A DNA stretch of 64,000 nt from NCBI GenBank assembly GCA_017445905.1, contig JAFSRX010000038.1, forward strand, positions 1 to 64,000. Reading direction: 5' to 3'. The notes beneath the pieces are model-generated. The model was given only the letters and a program-made list of their open reading frames with translations. It was not told where the DNA came from and ran no database searches. Positions within the stretch are counted from its first letter, which is position 1, and the number at the start of each line of letters is the position of its first letter. Shown one piece after another: positions 18,733 to 28,267 of the stretch. The translations under genes were made by a program, and so were the position numbers. This DNA is from Eubacterium sp. (GTDB lineage Bacteria > Bacillota > Clostridia > Oscillospirales > Acutalibacteraceae).

Positions 18733-18880
18733 GCCTTCCCCTTGAGGGGAAGGGGGACCGCTTGCGGTGGATGAGGTGTGTAGCCTATATGACACACTTA
18801 AAAAATTTCTCCGATAGCAGTCGTAACATAAAGTCACCTCATCAGTCACTTTGTGACAGCTTCCCCTCAAGGGGAAGCCT
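18733..18880. repeat. dispersed palindromic element, family A copy 2
   Basis: Begins GCCTTCCCCTTGAGGGGAAG and ends CTTCCCCTCAAGGGGAAGCC, with the same GGGGGACCGCTTGCGGTGGA core as copy 1 and a central AGTCACTTTGTGACA hairpin. It lies 9 bases after fumC and could act as its transcription end. No reading frame is supported inside it. Confidence 0.75.
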
Positions 18881-18970
18881 TAATAGGATAAATTATTCTT
18901 GAAAAATAAAAAAGACAAGAGTATAATATTTCTTGTATAAATATTCGCATAAATATAAGGAGGACTAATA

Positions 18971-19996
18971 ATGGAAAAGAAAAACATTGACTGGGGCTCA
19001 CTCGGCTTTGCATATATGCCGACTGACAAGAGATTCGTTGCTAATTTCAAAGACGGAAAATGGGACGAGGGAACTCTCACCGAAGATGCAACAATAACAA
19101 TGACTGAATGTGCAGGCGTTTTGCAGTATGCTCAAACCTGTTTTGAAGGACTTAAAGCATATACAACTGCTGACGGAAAAATAGTTTGCTTCCGTCCCGA
19201 CCTCAACGCTTCAAGAATGAAGGATTCCTGCGAAAGACTTGAAATGCCTGTTTTCCCCGAGGATAAATTCATCGAGGCAGTTAAGGCAGTTGTTAAGGCA
19301 AATGCTGCATGGGTTCCTCCTTACGGAAGCGGCGCAACCCTTTATATCCGTCCGTTTATGTTTGGTTCAAACGCAGTAATCGGCGTTAAGCCTGCTGATG
19401 AATATCAGTTCAGAATGTTCTGCACACCTGTTGGTCCTTATTTTAAGGGTGGCGCAAAGCCGATAACAATTCGTGTTTCAGACCTTGACCGTGCTGCTCC
19501 TCACGGAACAGGCGATATCAAAGCAGGTCTTAACTATGCAATGAGCCTTCATAATATTGTTGATGCTCATAATCAGGGATATGATGAAAATATGTATCTC
19601 GACCCTGCAACAAGAACAAAGGTTGAGGAAACAGGCGGCGCAAACTTCCTTTTCGTAACTAAGGACGGAAAGGTTGTTACCCCGAAATCTAACTCAATTC
19701 TTCCTTCAATAACCCGCCGTTCACTTATGATTGTTGCTGAGAAATATCTCGGTCTTACAGTTGAACACAGAGAGGTAACTCTTGAAGAGGTTAAGGATAT
19801 GGCAGAATGCGGTCTTTGCGGAACCGCAGCAGTAATTTCTCCTGTTGGAAAAATTGTTAACCACGGCGAAGAAATCTGCTTCCCCTCAGGAATGGAAGAG
19901 ATGGGACCGATTACAAAGAAATTATATGATACATTAACCGGCATCCAGATGGGAACAATCGAAGCTCCCGAAGGATGGATAGTTGAGATTGACTGA
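18971..19996 (+). CDS. ilvE: branched-chain amino acid aminotransferase
   Basis: 341 aa, a fold-type IV PLP enzyme of the longer BCAT form. It shows the PLP-Lys region GDIKAGLNYA, EETGGANFLFV, a PKSNSILPSITRRS loop and GTAAVISPVG. It transfers the amino group between glutamate and the keto acids of leucine, isoleucine and valine. A good GGAGG site lies 9 bases before the ATG. It is flanked by a family A repeat upstream and its own terminator downstream, so it is probably transcribed alone. Confidence 0.92.
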   Translation: MEKKNIDWGSLGFAYMPTDKRFVANFKDGKWDEGTLTEDATITMTECAGVLQYAQTCFEGLKAYTTADGKIVCFRPDLNASRMKDSCERLEMPVFPEDKFIEAVKAVVKANAAWVPPYGSGATLYIRPFMFGSNAVIGVKPADEYQFRMFCTPVGPYFKGGAKPITIRVSDLDRAAPHGTGDIKAGLNYAMSLHNIVDAHNQGYDENMYLDPATRTKVEETGGANFLFVTKDGKVVTPKSNSILPSITRRSLMIVAEKYLGLTVEHREVTLEEVKDMAECGLCGTAAVISPVGKIVNHGEEICFPSGMEEMGPITKKLYDTLTGIQMGTIEAPEGWIVEID

Positions 19997-19997
19997 T

Positions 19998-20025
19998 AAA
20001 AACGGCTCGTTTGAGCCGTTTTTTG
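19998..20025 (+). terminator. terminator of ilvE
   Basis: AAAACGGCTC, a GTTT loop and GAGCCGTTTT followed by T's, directly after the ilvE stop. The DNA from here to 20275 is a GC-rich patchwork of short repeats (ACCACGGACCACG and similar) with no supported gene. Confidence 0.85.
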
Positions 20026-20275
20026 TTAGTCAATAATTGAGAATGGAAAATGTAAAATGAAGAATTTCGGGTGCTGCGCACAGCTATTTTATAATCGGAG
20101 CGCAGCGACCCAACCACGGACCACGAGCCACGGACCACGCTTTAAGCAATCGGAGCTTTGCTCCCCGAAACGCCACTCTCAAAAAACTATTGAAATATAC
20201 CCTCAACATTGCTATAATATTAGCGGTATAAATTATTTTATATTAAATCAACAATAAAACAAAGGAGTAAATGAC

Positions 20276-20968
20276 ATGATTTATTCACATGAAGTTGAAA
20301 CAATGTGCCCCGTAGCTCAGGGCGTTGCTCACGGCGCAGCTCCGATTCCGGAGGAGGCAAAGTGGGTTAAAGCAAAGGAAATCAAAGATATTTCCGGATT
20401 CACCCACGGTATTGGCTGGTGTGCTCCTCAGCAGGGAACCTGTAAGCTCACTCTTAATGTTAAAGAGGGCGTTATCCAGGAAGCTCTTGTTGAAACAATT
20501 GGTTGTTCGGGAATGACCCATTCAGCTGCTATGGCATCCGAAATTCTTCCTGGAAGAACAATTCTTGAAGCACTCAATACAGACCTTGTCTGCGACGCTA
20601 TTAACACAGCTATGAGAGAACTCTTCCTCCAGATAGTATATGGAAGAACTCAGAGCGCATTTTCAGAGGACGGACTTGTTGTAGGCGCAGGACTTGAGGA
20701 TCTTGGAAAAGGACTTCGCTCACAGGTCGGAACACTTTACGGAACACTTGCTAAAGGACCTCGTTATCTTGAGATGACAGACGGTTATATAACAGGAATT
20801 GCTCTTGATGATGAAGACCAGATTATCGGTTATAAATTTGTTAACTTCGGTAAGATGATGGATTTCATCAAAGCAGGCGATGATGCAAACACAGCTTTTG
20901 AAAAAGCTCAGGGGCAGTATGGAAGAGTTGATGACGCAGTAAGAGTTATCGACCCGAGAAAAGAATAG
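20276..20968 (+). CDS. NifU/IscU-like scaffold protein partnered with GGGtGRT protein
   Basis: 230 aa. The middle region ETIGCSGMTHSAAMASEILPG resembles the cysteine-containing core of IscU/NifU iron-sulfur scaffold proteins, and FTHGIGWCAPQQGTC adds two more cysteines. The C-terminal 100 residues are specific to this family. In Clostridia and other anaerobes it is regularly found just before a GGGtGRT protein, as here. A role in handling iron-sulfur or another metal cofactor is inference from the scaffold similarity. The ribosome site AAAGGAG is strong. Confidence 0.75.
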   Translation: MIYSHEVETMCPVAQGVAHGAAPIPEEAKWVKAKEIKDISGFTHGIGWCAPQQGTCKLTLNVKEGVIQEALVETIGCSGMTHSAAMASEILPGRTILEALNTDLVCDAINTAMRELFLQIVYGRTQSAFSEDGLVVGAGLEDLGKGLRSQVGTLYGTLAKGPRYLEMTDGYITGIALDDEDQIIGYKFVNFGKMMDFIKAGDDANTAFEKAQGQYGRVDDAVRVIDPRKE

Positions 20969-20980
20969 GCACGCAACTAT

Positions 20981-21230
20981 TGAATCCAACACGCTTTAAA
21001 TGCGTTATTTAAGCGAATTTTGGCGTTTTCGCTATTGCTTGGCGTAAGCCAAGCTGCTATCTCAAGCCACCAAACTTCATCTTAACTATCTGCATTTTAA
21101 GTGCAAGGCAGTTATCATTAAGCCGATTTGGTCTTAGATGCGGCGAAAAACGCAGGAATGCTTTGTGCATTCCGAGTATTTTTAACAATATATAAGGGCA
21201 AATCGGCTAATGATAACCGTATTGGATTCA
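20981..21230. repeat. structured dispersed element, family C copy 1
   Basis: 250-bp element with terminal inverted repeats TGAATCCAA (20981) and TTGGATTCA (ends 21230). Internal predicted stems include CTTGGC/GCCAAG, GTTATCATT..CCGATTT with AAATCGG..AATGATAAC, and GGAATGC/GCATTCC. A second copy at 50106-50352 keeps the same stems with paired base changes. It separates the NifU-like and GGGtGRT genes. Confidence 0.8.
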
Positions 21231-21259
21231 TTAGTGCGCGCCTAATGGAGGATTATAAA

Positions 21260-22258
21260 ATGGCTTTATTTGAATCATATGACAGAAGAGAAAAGCAAAT
21301 CCTTGCAGTTCTCGCTCAGTACGATATTAAATCAATCGAAGAGTGCAGAGATATCTGCCTTGAAAAGGGCTTTGACCCCTATAAAATAGTTGAAGGAATT
21401 CAGCCAATTTGTTTTGAAAATGCTAAATGGGCATACACAGTTGGTTGCGCTATTGCAATAAAGAAGGGCGCAACAAGAGCTGCTGACGCTGCCGCTGCAA
21501 TCGGTGAGGGACTTCAGTCTTTCTGTATTCCCGGCTCAGTTGCAGACCAGAGAAAAGTTGGTCTTGGCCACGGTAATCTCGGAAAAATGCTCCTTGAAGA
21601 AGATACAGAGTGCTTCGCATTCCTTGCAGGTCACGAATCCTTCGCTGCTGCTGAAGGTGCAATCGGTATCGCTGAAAAGGCTAACAAGGTTAGAAAACAG
21701 CCTTTAAGAGTTATCCTCAACGGCCTTGGCAAGGATGCTGCTCAGATTATCGCAAGAGTTAACGGCTTCACATATGTTGAAACCGAGATGGATTACTACA
21801 CAGGCGAGGTTAAGGAAGTATTCCGTAAGCCCTATTCAACAGGTCTTCGTTCAAAGGTTAACTGCTACGGCGCTAACGATGTAACAGAGGGCGTTGCAAT
21901 TATGTGGAAAGAGGGCGTTGACGTTTCTATAACAGGTAACTCAACAAACCCAACCCGTTTCCAGCACCCGGTTGCAGGAACATATAAGAAAGAATGCGTT
22001 GAAAAGGGCAAGAAGTATTTCTCAGTTGCATCAGGCGGCGGAACAGGAAGAACTCTCCACCCCGATAATATGGCAGCAGGCCCCGCTTCATACGGTATGA
22101 CCGATACAATGGGAAGAATGCATAGCGACGCTCAGTTCGCAGGCTCTTCATCAGTTCCGGCTCACGTTGAAATGATGGGACTTATCGGTATGGGTAACAA
22201 CCCGATGGTTGGCGCAACCGTAGCTTGCGCAGTTGCAGTTGAAGAAGCAAGCAAATAA
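21260..22258 (+). CDS. GGGtGRT protein
   Basis: 332 aa. Contains the family-naming motif ASGGGTGRT near the C-terminus, plus a Gly/Ala-rich segment ending NPMVGATVACAVAV. The function of this conserved anaerobe family is not known to me. Its steady pairing with a NifU-like protein suggests metal-cofactor chemistry. I set the start at the ATG at 21260, 8 bases after GGAGG. A longer frame to 21128 runs through the family C element and is not credible. A hairpin terminator (22271-22305) follows. Confidence 0.85.
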   Translation: MALFESYDRREKQILAVLAQYDIKSIEECRDICLEKGFDPYKIVEGIQPICFENAKWAYTVGCAIAIKKGATRAADAAAAIGEGLQSFCIPGSVADQRKVGLGHGNLGKMLLEEDTECFAFLAGHESFAAAEGAIGIAEKANKVRKQPLRVILNGLGKDAAQIIARVNGFTYVETEMDYYTGEVKEVFRKPYSTGLRSKVNCYGANDVTEGVAIMWKEGVDVSITGNSTNPTRFQHPVAGTYKKECVEKGKKYFSVASGGGTGRTLHPDNMAAGPASYGMTDTMGRMHSDAQFAGSSSVPAHVEMMGLIGMGNNPMVGATVACAVAVEEASK

Positions 22259-22270
22259 TTAATATTAATC

Positions 22271-22305
22271 AAAATGGCTATCTCGAAAGAGGTAGTCATT
22301 TTTTA
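22271..22305 (+). terminator. terminator of the GGGtGRT gene
   Basis: AAAATGGCTATCTC, a GAAA loop and GAGGTAGTCATTTT form a long stem that ends in a T-run. Confidence 0.8.
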
Positions 22306-22351
22306 TATAAATTTTTTGTGTACAATAATCGACACCTTAATATATAAATTA

Positions 22352-22380
22352 TTGAATATTTACTTTTTTTGTGATATTAT
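22352..22380 (+). promoter_or_regulatory. promoter of the restriction-modification genes
   Basis: TTGAAT (22352-22357), 17-base spacer, TATTAT (22375-22380). It lies 40 bases before the start of the nuclease-methyltransferase gene. Confidence 0.5.
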
Positions 22381-22420
22381 GTATTCGGAGAATTTTTTAA
22401 AGTGAGACGGAGAGAAAGAA

Positions 22421-24235
22421 ATGGCAAAAATAATGAACTACATAACAGAAGATGTGGTAAGAGATGAAGCCAAATTTATTTTAGGTTTCAATGAAAGTGA
22501 AAAAAACATTCAGCAGGGAACAGGTCAGATTACTACTTTTAATCAATTAGGGTTCAAGGGTATAAATGATAAACCTGACGGATGGTATATTCATGAGAAT
22601 AAAAACTATGTTGCCATTATTCTTGAAACAAAAAACAGCAAAGAAGACATAGGCACAAAGAAATGTATTGATGAGATAAAGAAAAATTGCAATATTCTTA
22701 AAAATGCGGGTTATAAGAAGGTTGTTGGTATTCTTCATAACGGCAAGAGAACAATCGGATTTTTAAATAATGAACCGATTGATGTACCAAATGATTTACA
22801 AAACAAAAGGTTTTATATTGATTTGGTAGATAATCAGGGAATTGATAAAACCAAGATATACGACACAACAAGACGAATCAACAATAATTTACATAGTAAT
22901 TTCGGCGTTAAAAACTTATATCATCGAATGATATTTACTGCTTGTGCTTTAGTTGCAGAGAGGTACGGGGCAAATCTCGAAGGGCTTAAAGACAGAGAGT
23001 TTTCTATGCTTCACAATGCAATTTTAAGCACCATCAATAAATCTTTGATAGATGATAAAAAACAAAATTCAAAATTGCATATTCTTGAAGATGTTTATGC
23101 CAAAATTGAGATGAATTACACAGAGAATCAGCAAGCAATTAATGATTTCATTACAGATGTTTGCGATATTTCCGATTGCGTTAATTCAAACGAATGGCGT
23201 GGCGAGGATGTAATGGGAATTTTCTTTAACGAGTTTAACCGCTACAAGAAAAAATCCGAAGCAGGGCAGATTTTTACTCCCGAACATATTACGTCGTTTA
23301 TGTATAGGCTTATTGGTGTTACTGAAAACGATTATGTGGCTGACCTTTGTTGTGGTTCTGGCGGTTTCCTTGTTAAAGCAATGAGTAATATGATGCAATC
23401 AGCAGGCGGATATGGAACCAATAAAGCAAAGGACATCCGCAAGAACCATCTTTTCGGCATTGAATTTGATAAAGAAATATTTGCTCTTGCTTGTGCAAAT
23501 ATGCTTATTCACAAAGACGGAAAAACTAATCTTGAACAAAATGATATGAGGTCTGAAACTGCTTGTGAATGGGTAAGATCAAAGCCTATAACAAAGGTTT
23601 TGATGAATCCGCCTTATGAAAACAAGTTCGGATGTATGACTATTGTTGAAAATGTTCTTGATAATGTTAAACCGGGAACAGATTGCGCCTTTATTTTGCC
23701 CGATAAGAAGTTAGAAAAAACTTCAAAAAAACAAATAGACCGTACTTTATCTAATCATAAACTTACAAAAATTATAAAGCTACCTGAACCGTTATTCTTT
23801 GGTGTTGGTGTAACAACGTCTGTTTTTGTTTTTAAAGCAGGTCAACCTCAGAATGGACAGGAAATTTTTGGCTGCTATATTGAAGATGATGGTCTTGAAA
23901 CTGTTAAGAATCAAGGTAGACAGGATGTTAAAAACAGATGGAAAGAGATCGAAAACTATTGGATTGATAGCATTACTAAACTTCGTGACACTAAACATCA
24001 AACTGATCAATGGATAAAGCCTTCTGAGCATTTAAGTTATCAAATGCCTGAAAAGCCCTTCGAAATATCTGAAGAAGACTTCAAAAAAACGGCTATGGAT
24101 TACATTTGTTTTAAGCAAGGAATTGACACCAAGGAATTTGGTGAAAAGTTGTTGAACGCAGTGCTTTATGGTAGCGAAGTATCGCCTGCTGAAACTAGTG
24201 TAAACATTAAAATTGGTGGTGGTTCAGATGATTGA
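22421..24235 (+). CDS. BcgI-like fused restriction nuclease and N6-adenine methyltransferase (subunit A)
   Basis: 604 aa. The N-terminal about 150 residues look like a PD-(D/E)XK nuclease: D53 in KPDGW, then E69 and K71 in LETK. The C-terminal two thirds are an N6-adenine methyltransferase with the SAM motif DLCCGSGGF (about 305) and catalytic NPPY (about 396). A separate specificity subunit follows. Size and order (about 604 plus 340 aa) match type IIB enzymes such as BcgI, which cut on both sides of a two-part site. Type I HsdM is the main alternative, but no hsdR gene is present and the nuclease domain is fused here. It opens a defence island. Confidence 0.8.
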   Translation: MAKIMNYITEDVVRDEAKFILGFNESEKNIQQGTGQITTFNQLGFKGINDKPDGWYIHENKNYVAIILETKNSKEDIGTKKCIDEIKKNCNILKNAGYKKVVGILHNGKRTIGFLNNEPIDVPNDLQNKRFYIDLVDNQGIDKTKIYDTTRRINNNLHSNFGVKNLYHRMIFTACALVAERYGANLEGLKDREFSMLHNAILSTINKSLIDDKKQNSKLHILEDVYAKIEMNYTENQQAINDFITDVCDISDCVNSNEWRGEDVMGIFFNEFNRYKKKSEAGQIFTPEHITSFMYRLIGVTENDYVADLCCGSGGFLVKAMSNMMQSAGGYGTNKAKDIRKNHLFGIEFDKEIFALACANMLIHKDGKTNLEQNDMRSETACEWVRSKPITKVLMNPPYENKFGCMTIVENVLDNVKPGTDCAFILPDKKLEKTSKKQIDRTLSNHKLTKIIKLPEPLFFGVGVTTSVFVFKAGQPQNGQEIFGCYIEDDGLETVKNQGRQDVKNRWKEIENYWIDSITKLRDTKHQTDQWIKPSEHLSYQMPEKPFEISEEDFKKTAMDYICFKQGIDTKEFGEKLLNAVLYGSEVSPAETSVNIKIGGGSDD

Positions 24236-25247
24236 TACAAGCATGTGGAAAGAGTTTAAATTGTCTGATATTGGGTTCAAGAATTTTCACGGTATTAGAC
24301 AAAAACAAAGTGACCGCGTCGATGGTAACATTCCTTTGCTTACAGCAGGTAAGGAAAATCAAGGCGTAGCATCGTATATAGGTAATCCTGAATCAACATA
24401 TGTTGATTCAATTAGCGTAGATATGTTTGGTAATAGTTTCTTCCATAAAGGAGAATATGCAGGTGATGATAATATTTATTTTTTCGTTAATGATGATGTT
24501 TCAGATGAAGCAAAGATTTTTATCGCTGCTGTGATAAATAAAGATAATACCCGAAAGTATGTGTTTAAAGACCAATTTAGACAATCCCAAGCAGATGCGT
24601 TAAGCGTTTATCTCCCAACAACATCAGACAATCAACCTGATTGGACGTATATGGAATCATATATGAAACAGATTATAGATGAATCTGGAAAAAGCCTTGA
24701 AAATCTGAAAAAAGCTGATGGCACAAAACATTTGGTTGATGTTAGAGAGTGGAAAGATGTTCAAATTACTGATTTATTTGAGCTTTCATTGCCAAAAGGT
24801 GATTTACAGGTGAAAAGAGTAAGTGATGGGAATATTCCATTAATTACACCAAGTAACTATAATAATGGGCTATTGCTGAAAATTGCTGAAGACAGTCCAA
24901 GTACACTTTATAAAAAAGGTTCATTAACAGTTGATATGTTTGGAAACGCATATTATCAAAATGAAGATTTTTTTGTTACTGCTCATGGTCATATTAATGT
25001 GCTACTGCCGAAAATGAATTTGAATTTATATACTGGAATGTTTTTAGCATCCACGATTAGAGCGAGGTTTTTTGATAAATATGGGTTCAACGAAATGTGT
25101 ACTTTGAAAGTTTTGAAGTCTGAATATATCAAACTTCCAATTATATCAACTGGTGAACCTGATTGGCAGTATATGGAAAACTATATGAAAACAATCACTG
25201 AAAAATCAGTGAAAACAGTTGATAGTTTTAATTCAGTATTGAAATGA
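24228..25247 (+). CDS. BcgI-like specificity subunit (subunit B)
   Basis: 339 aa with two target-recognition halves. Each ends in a similar segment (QPDWTYMESYMKQI and EPDWQYMENYMKTI), as in type I S subunits and BcgI subunit B. The repeated phrases VDMFGNSFF and VDMFGNAYY also show the internal duplication. It would bind the two halves of the DNA site and guide subunit A. I place the start at the ATG at 24228, which overlaps the end of subunit A by 8 bases. The DNA site itself cannot be read from sequence. Confidence 0.8.
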   Translation: MIDTSMWKEFKLSDIGFKNFHGIRQKQSDRVDGNIPLLTAGKENQGVASYIGNPESTYVDSISVDMFGNSFFHKGEYAGDDNIYFFVNDDVSDEAKIFIAAVINKDNTRKYVFKDQFRQSQADALSVYLPTTSDNQPDWTYMESYMKQIIDESGKSLENLKKADGTKHLVDVREWKDVQITDLFELSLPKGDLQVKRVSDGNIPLITPSNYNNGLLLKIAEDSPSTLYKKGSLTVDMFGNAYYQNEDFFVTAHGHINVLLPKMNLNLYTGMFLASTIRARFFDKYGFNEMCTLKVLKSEYIKLPIISTGEPDWQYMENYMKTITEKSVKTVDSFNSVLK

Positions 25248-25286
25248 ACTTGAAATACTGTTAATAAATGAGGGATGAAATAGAGC

Positions 25287-25994
25287 ATGAATATGAATAA
25301 AGAAGAATTAGAAAAAGACATTGAAAATTGCAATACGGTTTTAGAGCTTAATAGTTTAGTTTCATGTGAGATTTTGTTTGACCAATTATATGGAAAGTAT
25401 TCAAGTGTTGAAAACTTTCCAAAAATGGAGAACAACCCGCTGTTTTTACAAAACCACAGGGAAACATATAAAAAATATTTGCGAACTATAAAGGGCTTTT
25501 TGGAGGCTTCATTAACCGATTATTTTTCGAAAAATCAAAAGAACAGTATTAGAGATTTTAAAAAGGTTTTTATAGTTCATGGTCACGACGGAGAATTAAA
25601 ACAAGCTGTTGCACGGCTTATTGAAGGACAAGATATAGAAGCAATTATTCTTTCTGAACAAGCAAATCAAGGCAGAACTATAATAGAGAAATTTGAAGAC
25701 TTTAGCGAGGTTTGTAGCGCAATATGTTTATTTACTGCCGATGATTTAGGAAAAGCGAAAAAAGATAATGAATACAAAACAAGAGCAAGACAAAATGTTG
25801 TTTTTGAAGCAGGGTATTTCATTGGTAAACTTGGAAGGAGTAATGTTATTCTTATTGCAGACAGCGATGTTGAAATGCCATCTGATTTATCGAGCGTTGT
25901 ATATACATCTAATAGTAATTGGGAGCTTGAAATCGTAAAAGAACTAAAAGCAATAGGCTATAATGTTGATGCAAATCGATTAATAAAACATTAA
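25287..25994 (+). CDS. TIR-like domain protein (CAP12/Pycsar-effector type)
   Basis: 235 aa. Residues about 95-225 match the bacterial TIR-like family (PF10137 type): VFIVHGHDGELKQAVARLIE, LSEQANQGRTIIEKFE, ARQNVVFEAGYFIGKLGR. Related domains in CBASS and Pycsar effectors bind a cyclic nucleotide signal or degrade NAD+, killing infected cells. The N-terminal 90 residues are a helical region I do not recognise. No cyclase gene lies beside it, so its trigger is unknown. It sits between the BcgI-like pair and a KAP-like NTPase. Confidence 0.75.
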   Translation: MNMNKEELEKDIENCNTVLELNSLVSCEILFDQLYGKYSSVENFPKMENNPLFLQNHRETYKKYLRTIKGFLEASLTDYFSKNQKNSIRDFKKVFIVHGHDGELKQAVARLIEGQDIEAIILSEQANQGRTIIEKFEDFSEVCSAICLFTADDLGKAKKDNEYKTRARQNVVFEAGYFIGKLGRSNVILIADSDVEMPSDLSSVVYTSNSNWELEIVKELKAIGYNVDANRLIKH

Positions 25995-26037
25995 ACAGGA
26001 GATGTTATTAAAGCAGAATGCATTTTTCATAAAAACT

Positions 26038-26154
26038 ATGCCCTATACTTACACCCTAATTAAATCCTCGCGCAAGTCGATTGGGATTGAGATAAAGCCC
26101 GATTCAAGCATTATTGTGCGTGCTCCGCAGAGGATGAAGCAAAACGTGAATTAA
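26038..26154 (+). pseudogene. truncated YgjP-type metallopeptidase, N-terminal remnant
   Basis: ATG at 26038 opens 38 codons (MPYTYTLIKSSRKSIGIEIK...) that match the N-terminus of the intact gene at 28268 (RRTLGLEIKPDGRVIARAP, MKQ). The frame stops right after the shared MKQ. The catalytic part is missing. The DNA from about 26131 then continues in another frame as part of an unrelated protein. Confidence 0.7.
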
Positions 26155-26279
26155 CCGATGCGATGAAAAAAGTTGCTGATAAAGAGACATTAAACTTTGA
26201 CGCAACAGCAGTATTATCTATAAAAGACAAACCAGTGTATCAAGCAGAAATAATTGCGTTATACCAAACTGAGTTGTAA
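26133..26279 (+). pseudogene. C-terminal remnant of an unidentified protein
   Basis: Open frame without its own start: DEAKRELTDAMKKVADKETL...YQTEL, ending with TAA at 26277-26279. It joins the metallopeptidase remnant at ATGAAGCAAA, a 10-base string also present at the same point of the intact metallopeptidase gene. I cannot identify the source protein. Confidence 0.5.
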
Positions 26280-26291
26280 ATAGGTGATTTT

Positions 26292-28208
26292 ATGACATAT
26301 AACGAATTAAATGAATATATATTGAACTATCTTGAAAATGACAAGACTAATAGTGCAATTATGCTTACTGGTGCTTGGGGTACAGGAAAGAGTTATTATA
26401 TAGAAAACACCCTTAAACCATATATAAAAGATCACAAGAAAGATTGCATTATTATTTCGTTGTACGGATTAAGTGAACTATCAGAAATCAGCAAAAGTTT
26501 ATATATAGAAGCAAAACTTAAAAAACATCTAAATTTTTATAACAAACTAAAATCAAAAATAAAGAATTCCGAGGAAGGGGTAATACTTGCAAAAACAATA
26601 ATGAAAGGTGCTACAAGTTATTTTGGAATAGATTTAACCCTTTCTGAAAAAAGTATTCAAAAGCTTTATGATTCTGTTGATTTTAAAAATAGACTTATTG
26701 TTTTGGAGGATGTTGAACGAACAAGTATAGACATAATTGAATTGCTTGGATATGTAAATAGTCTTGTTGAACAAGATAATGTCAAGGTTTTGTTGGTTTG
26801 TAATGAACAAGAAATAATTGAAACAAAAGATGAAAACAACAGAAGTAAAAATCTTAGAAATCCTGAAGAAATAAGAGCTCAGTTTGATATTGTATACTAT
26901 TATGTAAAAGAAAGAAGAAATGAACGCAAGACAGATCGAAAGAATTCTATTGAATATTCTGATATAACAAATAGGTATTTAAAAGCTAAAGAAAAGACTG
27001 TTTCTGATACTATAGTATTTGAAAACGACTTAAATAATACTATATTTACTGTAATAGATAAATTTAACAATGAAATTCTTAGTGGCTTTTCAAATCAAGA
27101 TGTTATTGACCAATTGTTATCACAATATATTAAAGAGAAATTTAATCTAAGAACATTCATTTTCGCTTGTCAAAAAACTGTAAATATTTTTGATTATTTA
27201 AAAACTAATAATATTACTGATGAAGATTTTTACAAGAATATTTTTTTCAGTATTGTGTATTTTTCTTTTTATGTAAAAACCGCTGGAAACATTCCAGAGT
27301 GGAGTGGAGATGAATATTGTTCAAGTGTTTTCAGTTCATCATACTATCCGTTATACTATTTTTGTTATTTATACATTAAAAACCAAACCATGGTTGCTGA
27401 AAATATTGACAACATAGTTAAACACTTCACCAAAAATAAACTTTTGTTCTCAGGCGTAGAATATCATAATAATGATATTAGCATATTAGAATATTATTCT
27501 TTGTATTCCAAAGATACAGTCTTGAACAGTCTGGATTCCTTGATTGAAACACTACACAACTCAACCGTCCCATTTTCATATTATGGTAAGATTATTAAAG
27601 CAGTAGTTCATTTTCACGAATTGTTTGATTATGATTATACTGAAATTAAGGAATTAATGAAAAACTGGGTGAGTAAACACGCAGAAGACATAGATCTTAA
27701 TTATAAATTCGGAATAATTGATGATGTTTTTGATGAAAACGCCTTAAATGAAGAGTGTAAAGCTTTCTTAACCGAATTGAAAAATGTAATACTTGATAAT
27801 TCTAAAAAAGATTGCATTGATTTTGACTATAATCCTGATTCAATAAACGTTTTTTCAAATGAGATATCAAATAAAGAAAACTTATTTGCTGATGGAAAAG
27901 GCTTTTTATCAAAATTAGATAATGACAAGCTTTTCAATATGATGAAAGAATGTAATGCCCGCCAATTATATGAACTTTATTCGATATTCTTAAGAGTATA
28001 TAGACATGGTGAGCGTGAACTGTATGGGTTTGATGATATTGAACTGAAAAGAAGATATTCAATAGATTTAGAATCGCTAAAAATACTGGTTATAAAGATA
28101 GATGAATATGCTTCTTCGTATTCAGGAGATGAAATAATTGGCGAATGGTATATTAGAATATGTGATAATTTAAATAGAGTAATTAGTGTTTTACAATCTG
28201 AAGAATAA
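26292..28208 (+). CDS. KAP-like P-loop NTPase
   Basis: 638 aa. Walker A GAWGTGKS lies at residues 27-34, and a Walker B-like RLIVLEDVERTS at about 134-146. The overall N-terminal layout (short lead, GxWGxGKS, then LEDVER) is that of KAP-type NTPases. The C-terminal 350 residues are helical and unrecognised, and no transmembrane segments stand out, unlike many KAP proteins. Such large P-loop NTPases are common in phage-defence islands as sensors or regulators. The gene is AT-richer than the neighbouring housekeeping genes, which fits acquisition. The ribosome site AGGTGA is modest. Confidence 0.7.
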   Translation: MTYNELNEYILNYLENDKTNSAIMLTGAWGTGKSYYIENTLKPYIKDHKKDCIIISLYGLSELSEISKSLYIEAKLKKHLNFYNKLKSKIKNSEEGVILAKTIMKGATSYFGIDLTLSEKSIQKLYDSVDFKNRLIVLEDVERTSIDIIELLGYVNSLVEQDNVKVLLVCNEQEIIETKDENNRSKNLRNPEEIRAQFDIVYYYVKERRNERKTDRKNSIEYSDITNRYLKAKEKTVSDTIVFENDLNNTIFTVIDKFNNEILSGFSNQDVIDQLLSQYIKEKFNLRTFIFACQKTVNIFDYLKTNNITDEDFYKNIFFSIVYFSFYVKTAGNIPEWSGDEYCSSVFSSSYYPLYYFCYLYIKNQTMVAENIDNIVKHFTKNKLLFSGVEYHNNDISILEYYSLYSKDTVLNSLDSLIETLHNSTVPFSYYGKIIKAVVHFHELFDYDYTEIKELMKNWVSKHAEDIDLNYKFGIIDDVFDENALNEECKAFLTELKNVILDNSKKDCIDFDYNPDSINVFSNEISNKENLFADGKGFLSKLDNDKLFNMMKECNARQLYELYSIFLRVYRHGERELYGFDDIELKRRYSIDLESLKILVIKIDEYASSYSGDEIIGEWYIRICDNLNRVISVLQSEE

Positions 28209-28267
28209 GCAATATGGGTTTTCCAAATGGAAAAAACATGGTTATTTTTACAAAACAGTAAGGAACA

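Noticed and set aside
21128..21259. N-terminal extension of the GGGtGRT protein
   Set aside because: It reads through the family C element. A strong ribosome site precedes the ATG at 21260.
22421..25247. Classical type I restriction system
   Set aside because: There is no hsdR, the methyltransferase carries its own nuclease domain, and the sizes fit BcgI-like subunits.
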